Shown here one piece after another: positions 7,801 to 14,267 of a DNA stretch of 64,000 nucleotides (the stretch's first letter is position 1; each line of letters begins with the position of its first letter). The notes below the pieces were generated by a model. The model worked only from the letters and a program-made list of their open reading frames with translations, made no database searches and was not told where the DNA came from. Source of the stretch: an uncultured Prevotellaceae bacterium (lineage in GTDB: Bacteria; Bacteroidota; Bacteroidia; Bacteroidales; Bacteroidaceae); assembly GCA_900318815.1 (NCBI GenBank), contig ONMA01000013.1, positions 1 through 64,000 on the forward strand, given 5' to 3'. A program made the position numbers and the translations under genes.

Positions 7801-9320
7801 TAATGTACCGAGTTACATGGCAGTACATTATCAACCTTGTTGTTCTAAATTTGAATTTCTCGGACGCGAAAGAAAACACCATGAATACAACGATAAAAAA
7901 ACGCGACGAGTTAAAAACATTCAAGATTTTCCTCGATTCTGGAAAGCTCGCATCTATGGCTTACACTCGGGATCTAACAGAATCAGCAATTCAGATTTGG
8001 GAGGAAATGGATAAGCCTCAACGTCCTGTTGAATACTACAAGGCAAAGGCAGATACGCTTCCATATCCAGGAAACATCGAATTTATGGAAGCTTCACAAA
8101 GAGAGACTTGGCGTACTGACATACTTTCCGAGTATCATAGGAACAAGGAAACAACTCTCAATGAATACCAGAAGAGTATTCTTTGTAACGTCATACGTTA
8201 TGAGAAATCTGAAGACGATTTCAAAGAATGGTTACCCTACATGCTTCGCTCGGCTGCGACTATCGAAGCTGCAAACAATCTCTTGAATGAGGCAGTTACT
8301 GTATATAGAATGGACGCTCTGAATCTGGATGTTATTAAGGCCGTATTGGCTGCAAAACTTACAGATCTTAACACTTGGACATCACCAAAGACAAAGTATG
8401 CCGATGCGAAGGCAAAAGAATTGCTTGAAGCAATTGTTTTCTTGCGTAGAATCCGTAACACAGATTTCATTAGCAAATCTCTCGGATCTCAGGCACCAAG
8501 TAAGGAACTGAATAGTTTCTGTTCTAATGTAATGAGACACTATGCTCAAAGGCCATTCTCTCCATTGCTTTATATCGAGGCTGGCAAGGCGATAGAATCT
8601 CGTAATAACTACATCGAATGTAGAAATTACTATCAGAATATCCGTTCAATGTTTGATGACTCATTTTTTAAGAGGGAAATTGATTTGAGAATCGCTCTCT
8701 TCCTTGATCGCATCGCAGAATTGAAAAAGGACGATGAACGCTCTGTATTTGAAGCTGTTGATTTCCGTAGGAGTCTGAAACTGAATTCTGATTATGTGAT
8801 TCAAGCAACCTCGGTTAGTCCATACGACTGGGATTTGGTTTTCAACTATGCTATGACTATTGGAAATGAAATCGTACCAGAAAGGGAAAGGCGTAAGCGA
8901 ATTGGCGAAAAGCAAAGTGAAGAGAATGAAATTAATCATATTGAAGAAAACACAGAAGAACCTATTGTTGAAATAGTCGAAAAAGTTGAACACGTTGACA
9001 CCGAAAAGACTACTGCTCCTGTAACTCGTAGTGTTGCTAAGCAGTCATTCAACTATGGTGATTATGAATTGTCATATACTCCACGAAAGAATGAAATTAT
9101 TATACACTATGAGAAGGATGATGATGACTATACTGCTAAGGTGAAAAAGGGTGTACTTGCTGATAGTGATGAGTACCATCTCATTGACAATCGCCTATAT
9201 TTTACCGAGATTGACCTCAAGACTCCTTTTGTTTTGAAACTTTCTGGTAACCATCAGGTAATAGAAATCTATGATGGGGAGAACTCTACGGGTATTACAA
9301 TTACAATAGTGTCTAATTGA
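4851..9320 (+). CDS. Large UvrD/Rep-like SF1 helicase with TPR-like C-terminal half
   Basis: A 1489-residue protein. All superfamily-1A helicase motifs are visible in order: Walker A GRAGSGKST (about 293-301), motif II FCDESQDF (516-523), motif III FAGDEFQ (555-561), motif IV LSENFRS (602-608), motif V QAKGLEYPNV (706-715) and motif VI YVAVTRAGTK (762-771). About 280 residues without a recognised domain precede the core. From about 820 onward are helical repeats of TPR type (RAKAFMYEENFAEAAEYFSKAI), then an acidic linker (about 1350-1410) and a small beta-rich end. The layout recalls bacterial relatives of TRANK1-like helicase/TPR proteins. It should bind and translocate on DNA using ATP. It is AT-rich like the methyltransferase genes that follow 171 bases later on the same strand, which suggests one acquired island. 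A role in phage defence is inference from that context. Confidence 0.85.
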   Translation: MKYKYYLTNEVQKWWNKQSFGPIFIEKLNNFLTSDKVLRISKNVSKVYGKYLVAKSQGISSRPTFIWDPWVKGDATLYVLRVAYVHPDYEKEVNEKNEDAWIEKYQVKDAEKKEIEEILSSMVSEEENSVKRELVSLSDSEYGFISNPLTINHKLFEETIYETEEWVEFVKNEKDFSDFYNSAEVIENHIVDHLNDPDGWQSITFKDKIIFVYHNGKDWVLADIKKYDKNEDYSEYLNKDKPTVYRRGYPWTFLGDKDEWRDMELEKKSNMVLSEEQVKIVSNDIHYPLFITGRAGSGKSTVLQYLFAEIILRYVLHKTEEDGNILPPVYLSYSENLIADAKGLSLILLQKNSEYKDLINKMGINLEEDVLSEFDSMFYVFQTLVKRCIKVHDKEYLTTHFLAPKHISFAKFNKLWNQRFSKTKDAAKKYGPSESWHVIRTYIKGWDGEKLLTPNAYKLIPRDDKTVSEETFTTIYEKVWDAWYSKMNLDGYWDDQDLVRYCLDNEYVSEQFSAVFCDESQDFTRIELDFIMKVSSFANRRITNVSDIKKLPFVFAGDEFQTLNPTGFSWRSLRGYFSTHLCELVGLQDQINNVRLEDPVELSENFRSTRQVVKLANRIQLLRATRFGEDSKPQSTHFPKEGHRIVCLSPDDKMVFDELRKKGVILIVPAADGESVEEFITNSPLNGMIKFESGSPVGITILNPTQAKGLEYPNVAIYGFECKNEYSNLSINNLLLWYEKKKDSAPTPEKDIDLKYQISNAYVAVTRAGTKLFIVDKFDRSSFWSFAFNHSNPEEEKYVQSLEQKMLSTLSPNKRKLWPEEGLGWINPGTASDITDENIDYLNKEENMNALEKRAESLMDVGLMRQAASRHKEANRKIDEYRCRAKAFMYEENFAEAAEYFSKAIMFKESLDNYWLSINAALEGKASKENIPNTITKIARLYDKIRENTKVELCKMVKTKPTLTEFNRILDKICSDLAANDSELMYRVTWQYIINLVVLNLNFSDAKENTMNTTIKKRDELKTFKIFLDSGKLASMAYTRDLTESAIQIWEEMDKPQRPVEYYKAKADTLPYPGNIEFMEASQRETWRTDILSEYHRNKETTLNEYQKSILCNVIRYEKSEDDFKEWLPYMLRSAATIEAANNLLNEAVTVYRMDALNLDVIKAVLAAKLTDLNTWTSPKTKYADAKAKELLEAIVFLRRIRNTDFISKSLGSQAPSKELNSFCSNVMRHYAQRPFSPLLYIEAGKAIESRNNYIECRNYYQNIRSMFDDSFFKREIDLRIALFLDRIAELKKDDERSVFEAVDFRRSLKLNSDYVIQATSVSPYDWDLVFNYAMTIGNEIVPERERRKRIGEKQSEENEINHIEENTEEPIVEIVEKVEHVDTEKTTAPVTRSVAKQSFNYGDYELSYTPRKNEIIIHYEKDDDDYTAKVKKGVLADSDEYHLIDNRLYFTEIDLKTPFVLKLSGNHQVIEIYDGENSTGITITIVSN

Positions 9321-9491
9321 TATTACTATTACGAATGGCTTTGTAATATTCGTTAGAATTGAAAAGTCACTTAAAAAAGAAATGTCAGAGAGTCTAACCC
9401 CTCTTTTTGGGTTACTGGGTAACTACATTATACTTAGAGGGTAACTCCGAAGAGTTTGTGGTAAAGTCAAGCAATAGACAAGAAGCATAAA
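9321..9491 (+). promoter_or_regulatory. Upstream region of the restriction-modification genes with GGGTAACT repeats
   Basis: The 171-base gap contains TAACCC...GGGTTA (a short hairpin, about 9395-9414) and two exact GGGTAACT copies at 9417 and 9439, which are 22 bases apart. This could be an operator controlling the methyltransferase/endonuclease genes, or a terminator for the helicase. No controller-protein gene is visible and the promoter itself is not clear. Confidence 0.4.
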
Positions 9492-11345
9492 ATGAGATAT
9501 TTAGGAAGTAAAGATACATTGACAGATTCTATTAAGGCACTCCTTCAGAGTCACAATCTGCTTCAAGGAAAATTGGTTTTCTTTGATGCCTTTTGTGGTA
9601 TGGGGTCTGTTGCAGATAGTACGAAGTCGATATATAGACATATCATCATTAATGACTCTTTGAAATGCTCAACGATTTTCACAAGAGGAAGATTATATGC
9701 GAACAGTTGTACGTTTGAAAGACTTGGTTTCAATCCTTTCGTTTTTTTTAATGAGAATAACAATACGTTAAAAGGATTCATTTATCAGAATTACTCTTTA
9801 GGCGGTTCAGAACGTATGTACTTTTCAGAAGAGAATGCCGCTCGTATAGACTATTTCCGAATGCAGATTGAAGAATGGAAAGAGCAAGATCAAATTACAG
9901 AAGAAGAATACGTATATCTTCTGGCTTGTTTGTTGGAATCGGTATCTGATGTCTCTAATACGGCTGGAGTTTACGGTGCATTCCTTAAACATTGGGATAA
10001 ACGTGCTTTAAGACCTATTGTATTCAGCAGGATTGATTCCAATGAAGGACGATGTGATATCGTTGAGAGCCAGAATGATAAAATTGAAAATATCATTTCA
10101 GATATTGAATGTGATATTTTATATCTTGACCCGCCATATACTCAGAATCAATATGGGACTCAGTATCATCTTTTTGAAACTTTGATACTAAACGACAACC
10201 CTCCAATTAGTAGAGTAACGGGGTCTCGTCCAACAACACCGATGCGCTCAAATTGGTCGAAGATGTATCATGCCCACATCCTTTTCGAGAAGGTCGTAGC
10301 AGAAACAAAAGCATCACATATTGTCCTTAGTTATAACAACGACGGTTTTATGTCAAAGGACTACATTGAGAAGACCCTTAAACGGTTAGGTATTGAAGAA
10401 ACGTATGACTGTGTTACCATCGATTACAAGAAATATAACAATACGAAATGTCAGGGTGCTGACGGCCACCAGGAATACTTATTCTACATACAGAAGAAAC
10501 CTGCTAATGAGGTGATTGTTCAATCTCCCCTTAACTATACAGGCAGTAAGACAAAGATGGTTCCTATCATCAAGGAATATTTGCCGCAAGAGCCGTTACA
10601 CACATTTATCGATGCATTTGGAGGCGGATTCAATGTTGGTATCAATATTTCAGCTGAACGTATTGTCTACAACGACATCAATCCTTTTGTTGAGGGACTT
10701 ATACAGTCATTCCGTTTAGATACGTATGGGTATTTGACTTATGTCTATAAGTTAATTAAAAAATATGGATTAGCTCCAAACAGCACAGAAGGTTATGTGG
10801 CATTAAGGAATAAATATAATAGTACGCCGATGCCAAAGAGAGATCCACGTATGCTGTATACTCTTATATTATATGGGTTCCAACAGCAAATACGCTTCAA
10901 TACTAATCATGGTTTCAATAACCCCATAGGTTCTCGTTGGTTCAACGAATGTTTGCTTTCCAAGTTCATTACCTTTGCAAGGTGTTCCAAATCCAAGAAT
11001 GTTGAATACTTAAATGTGTCTTTTGAAAGATTGATAGACCAGATAACTCCAGACACATTCGTATATGCCGACCCACCTTATCGCTCAACTTTGGGCGTTT
11101 ACAATGATGGGAAACGAGGTTTTGAAGGTTGGACGATAGAACATGAGCAGCGTCTATGCTTGTTCTTGGACCAAATTCATCAACGTGAAGCCAAATTCAT
11201 GTTGTCATACGTTATACAGGTTGAGGACTTTTACAATGCAGATGTCGCAAATTGGGTCGAAAGAAACGGTTATCACGTTATAGACATCAAGGTTCCTCAA
11301 GGAAGATATAATAATCGTCGTGAAGTCCTAATTATAAATTATTGA
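9492..11345 (+). CDS. Double D12-class N6-adenine DNA methyltransferase (FokI-methylase-like)
   Basis: Two complete D12 (Dam-type) adenine methyltransferase domains lie in one 617-residue chain. Domain 1 has YLGSK at the start, motif I DAFCGMGS (32-39) and DPPY 213-216. Domain 2 begins about residue 345 (LNYTGSKTK), has motif I DAFGGG (374-379) and DPPY 527-530. Known enzymes built this way (the FokI methylase) methylate the two strands of an asymmetric site, one domain each; that this one does so is inference. It ends two bases before the HNH nuclease start, so the two are tightly coupled. It should protect host DNA from the nuclease. Confidence 0.9.
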   Translation: MRYLGSKDTLTDSIKALLQSHNLLQGKLVFFDAFCGMGSVADSTKSIYRHIIINDSLKCSTIFTRGRLYANSCTFERLGFNPFVFFNENNNTLKGFIYQNYSLGGSERMYFSEENAARIDYFRMQIEEWKEQDQITEEEYVYLLACLLESVSDVSNTAGVYGAFLKHWDKRALRPIVFSRIDSNEGRCDIVESQNDKIENIISDIECDILYLDPPYTQNQYGTQYHLFETLILNDNPPISRVTGSRPTTPMRSNWSKMYHAHILFEKVVAETKASHIVLSYNNDGFMSKDYIEKTLKRLGIEETYDCVTIDYKKYNNTKCQGADGHQEYLFYIQKKPANEVIVQSPLNYTGSKTKMVPIIKEYLPQEPLHTFIDAFGGGFNVGINISAERIVYNDINPFVEGLIQSFRLDTYGYLTYVYKLIKKYGLAPNSTEGYVALRNKYNSTPMPKRDPRMLYTLILYGFQQQIRFNTNHGFNNPIGSRWFNECLLSKFITFARCSKSKNVEYLNVSFERLIDQITPDTFVYADPPYRSTLGVYNDGKRGFEGWTIEHEQRLCLFLDQIHQREAKFMLSYVIQVEDFYNADVANWVERNGYHVIDIKVPQGRYNNRREVLIINY

Positions 11346-11346
11346 T

Positions 11347-12525
11347 ATGGTAGCAACAATAACATATAGGCCAGATGCTCAAAAGACGCCTGGTTTATTC
11401 GACAGAATACTGACAAGAGAAGTATTGATGGATATTTGCCTACTGGTTACGGGACAAAGCCGATATCGTGTTGCCAAAGATCGTTCAACATATAATAGGG
11501 GAAGGCTATTGTTTGTTGAGTATGACGGCATTGTAAACTATGTTTCTTTGTCAGAAGCAAGTATTGAAGGACGTAATTCAAGCTTACAAAGCGTTCCGAC
11601 TGCCATCAATTTGTTCTATGCAGACCAGCGTCTTAACAAACGACTGTGCTACTATTTTATCCCCCATATTGGCAACGCTTTTACAGATTACCATCTATTC
11701 GCATATCGTCTATTAATGACTGCTGGTATTGATTTCCTAAATATTGGTCAATATTATCATGGGGAAGTCTTGCCATACAGAAACGTCGATGATTTGATTA
11801 TTGACAGAAGGGATAATCAGACCTCTAATTCTTCCAATAATTCATCATACGTATCGAAGAGCAGTGAGAAGATTCAGATTTACGCCAAAACATTTGGAGC
11901 CAGCAAATACGAATCGACACTTCTTGCTGTCGCCATATCGCATATAGCTGACAGGCCCATTGACCTATTCAATATTTGTGAGCAAGACCTGAAGAGTTTA
12001 CCGCAATCTTCTTTAAGCACTATTGAGGCACTAGGCAACATTTCCGTTCATGATACATCTTTATTCTTAGACAAGCGTGCTTATCTTGAATCTGACAAGA
12101 CCGTTCTCAGGTCGGCTTCTTATCTTTATAATTTGTTCAACAGACTTGGCGCAAAAAAATGTGCTCTGTGCGGTTGTGAGATACAGGAGGTTATTCAAGG
12201 CGCACATGTTTGGGGTGTATCACAGATTGGTAAGTCAACTGAATTTGATGATGAGGCAAAATTTGGTCATGCGGTAAGTGGACATAATGGTCTGTGGCTA
12301 TGCTCAAATCATCACAAGTTATTCGATTCTAATATTATCCTTTTCGACAATGATGGTCATGTAAGGATAAAAGACGACTTGGTAACAGACGATGTTGCAT
12401 TCATTAGAAGTACAACATTTAGGACTTCTCTTGACGCACGTTTCTTAAGTGATGAATTTAAAGGATATTTGGCAAGGAGAAACAAGAATCTTGATTTGGA
12501 GCATTCTCTAAGATTGGCAATATAG
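11347..12525 (+). CDS. HNH-family restriction endonuclease (candidate)
   Basis: 392 residues. The C-terminal third is an HNH domain of the HNH_2 kind: CALC (272-275, possible metal-binding pair), GAHVWG with His 287, HNGLWLCSNHHKLFD with Asn 314 and His 322/323, then a beta hairpin. The N-terminal 250 residues have no domain I can name; they include KIQIYAKTFGASKYE and probably give sequence recognition. It sits two bases from both neighbouring methyltransferase genes, the expected place for the restriction subunit of a type II-like system. Site, cleavage position and activity cannot be read from sequence. Confidence 0.8.
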   Translation: MVATITYRPDAQKTPGLFDRILTREVLMDICLLVTGQSRYRVAKDRSTYNRGRLLFVEYDGIVNYVSLSEASIEGRNSSLQSVPTAINLFYADQRLNKRLCYYFIPHIGNAFTDYHLFAYRLLMTAGIDFLNIGQYYHGEVLPYRNVDDLIIDRRDNQTSNSSNNSSYVSKSSEKIQIYAKTFGASKYESTLLAVAISHIADRPIDLFNICEQDLKSLPQSSLSTIEALGNISVHDTSLFLDKRAYLESDKTVLRSASYLYNLFNRLGAKKCALCGCEIQEVIQGAHVWGVSQIGKSTEFDDEAKFGHAVSGHNGLWLCSNHHKLFDSNIILFDNDGHVRIKDDLVTDDVAFIRSTTFRTSLDARFLSDEFKGYLARRNKNLDLEHSLRLAI

Positions 12526-12527
12526 GA

Positions 12528-13721
12528 ATGAAATCACCATATTATTATACAGAGAATAACGACTTCACACTCTACCAAGGTGATACGTTTGAACTGCTAC
12601 GCCAAATAGACGGGCCTTTCGACATGATATTTGCTGACCCTCCTTATTTCCTTTCAACGGGAAATGGAAAAGTAAATGTGAATGGGCAATATATCAAATT
12701 TGACAAAGGACAATGGGATCGTGTTCGATCAAGAGACGATAAGGATGCATTCAATATAAAATGGATTGAGCCTTGCACCAAACTGCTAAAACAGAATGGA
12801 ACGATTTGGGTTTGTGGTACATATCATAACATATTCTCCGTAGAAAAATGTCTTGATGAACTTGGCTTTAAAATCATCAATATTATAGTATGGCAAAAGC
12901 CAGATCCTCCTGTAACTTTATCAGATAAGCGATTTAATTTCTGTGCTGAGTATTTAATATGGGCTACACGTAGAAGTTGTAAGGACTATACGTTTAATAT
13001 GGACGCGCTAAAGAAAATAAATGGTGGCGTTCAGATGCAAGATGTTTGGAAACTATCAGCAGCAAGCGGATGGGAAAAGCAAAATGGCAAGCATCCAACA
13101 CAAAAGCCACTTCGTCTATTATACAGAGCAATTCTGGCTTCAACAAATATGGGAGAAAGAATCTTAGACCCTTTTGCAGGAAGTTCGACAACAGGTATTG
13201 CCGCAAACCTGATGAGGCGGCAATTTGTTGGAATAGACGAGAGTGTGGATTTCCTAAATTTAAGCATAAAAAGAAAAGAACAGATAAATGACCCTATACA
13301 TTTCCTCGAGATGAAACAAAGGATGGAAGAGGATCCTGAACAAGTTATGGTCCTTGTCAATCATGCTCGTCCTGAATTAAAGTCAAAGATGATGGAAACA
13401 GGTATCTGCTATGTAAGAATTGGCGATTCGAAAGGTTCTGTATTGGTTACTTATGGCTTTGAAAGAATGCAATATGTTTTACTCCACACAAATGGAGAAG
13501 ACACTCACTTGTTCAGATTGAGGTCGAAAGGGACATTTAAAATCTGGTCAAAAGAAACGCTGGAAGGGTATGGGTTCCACCCAGAACATTCCCCCTATTA
13601 TGCTGTTTTCCATTTTGATAATTCTCATGAGTTAAGTTTTCCCAAGACACCAAATTTAAAAAACAAGATTAATACGTATCGTGCAAGAATACGTCCATTG
13701 GAGGATTTCTTGGACAGGTAA
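12528..13721 (+). CDS. Beta-class DNA adenine methyltransferase, DpnA-like
   Basis: 397 residues. Motif order is that of the beta class: FADPPYFLS (DPPY 37-40) first, then HPTQKP (189-194) and DPFAGSSTTG (214-223). The segment around DPPY (FADPPYFLS..., DKGQWDRV) is very like M.DpnA (M2.DpnII) and related to HinfI methylase. The last 130 residues (from about 265) are an extra domain I do not recognise, different from the short tail of DpnA. It follows the HNH gene by two bases. A third methyltransferase domain beside a double D12 enzyme is surplus for a simple type II system, so it may modify a second site or unmodified single-stranded DNA as DpnA does. Confidence 0.9.
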   Translation: MKSPYYYTENNDFTLYQGDTFELLRQIDGPFDMIFADPPYFLSTGNGKVNVNGQYIKFDKGQWDRVRSRDDKDAFNIKWIEPCTKLLKQNGTIWVCGTYHNIFSVEKCLDELGFKIINIIVWQKPDPPVTLSDKRFNFCAEYLIWATRRSCKDYTFNMDALKKINGGVQMQDVWKLSAASGWEKQNGKHPTQKPLRLLYRAILASTNMGERILDPFAGSSTTGIAANLMRRQFVGIDESVDFLNLSIKRKEQINDPIHFLEMKQRMEEDPEQVMVLVNHARPELKSKMMETGICYVRIGDSKGSVLVTYGFERMQYVLLHTNGEDTHLFRLRSKGTFKIWSKETLEGYGFHPEHSPYYAVFHFDNSHELSFPKTPNLKNKINTYRARIRPLEDFLDR

Positions 13722-13873
13722 TGATTGTGAATACCTTTCTTTTGCAGTTAAGAGTGCTATATTCCTAATACTATGGCCGAGGCTCTATTCTGTTTGCGTC
13801 TGATTGGCCAAGAAGATGTTTAACGTGATACGTGGCGAAATCAGGTGCCAATTTCAAAAAGAACAAACAATAG
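13722..13873. other. Non-coding tail of the defence island
   Basis: Nothing coding is supported between the last methyltransferase and the Abi stub. I see no clear terminator hairpin. Confidence 0.5.
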
Positions 13874-13981
13874 TCAACCGTTGCACGGTGGTGTTTCTGC
13901 ATAATTGTCAATCATAAGTCCTCGCTGTTTCAGAGTGTCAACCTGTTGTGCGAGGGTAAGAAGTGGCTTGGTATAAATCAT
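13874..13981 (-). pseudogene. N-terminal stub of an Abi_2 (AbiD/AbiF-type) abortive infection protein
   Basis: The frame starts MIYTKPLLTLAQQ and continues TLKQRGLMIDN, the characteristic opening of Abi_2-family proteins (lysine-proline, then AEQV..LKxRGL). It breaks off after about 30 residues and stops at 13874, where a full-length family member would have roughly 300. The promoter is intact upstream. It is a decayed defence gene at the edge of the restriction island. Confidence 0.65.
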
Positions 13982-14049
13982 ATTGAAAAAGCGAAGTCCC
14001 GGCCTGTTGCACTCCCCGAAAGAGGACGTGTGCCGGGATCTGTTGGGTG

Positions 14050-14081
14050 CAAAGATACGACTTTTATTCCAATCAACCAAA
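14050..14081 (-). promoter_or_regulatory. Promoter of the Abi stub
   Basis: On the minus strand, TTTG (14081-14078), 20 bases, TATCTTTG (14057-14050): a consensus promoter. A GC-rich imperfect inverted repeat (GTCCCGGC / GCCGGGAT, 13996-14041) lies between it and the stub's start and would be in the 5' leader. Confidence 0.65.
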
Positions 14082-14232
14082 TGTTTTTGAGAAAATGTGC
14101 ATATAAAATGGTACATCTACCTGTTGAATAATTTGACGAACGTCAAAGAAACTGGAGGGAAGTATGCAAGACATTTACGAGAGAAATTAAAAAGAAATCG
14201 TATAATTCTTGACGAGTTTCGGAAAAACTTAT

Positions 14233-14240
14233 TACCTTTG
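14233..14240 (+). promoter_or_regulatory. Promoter of murF-alr
   Basis: TACCTTTG at 14233-14240, followed by a 5' leader of about 20 bases to the ATG at 14268. Confidence 0.65.
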
Positions 14241-14267
14241 CACTACGATAATTAAAAATGTAATGCA

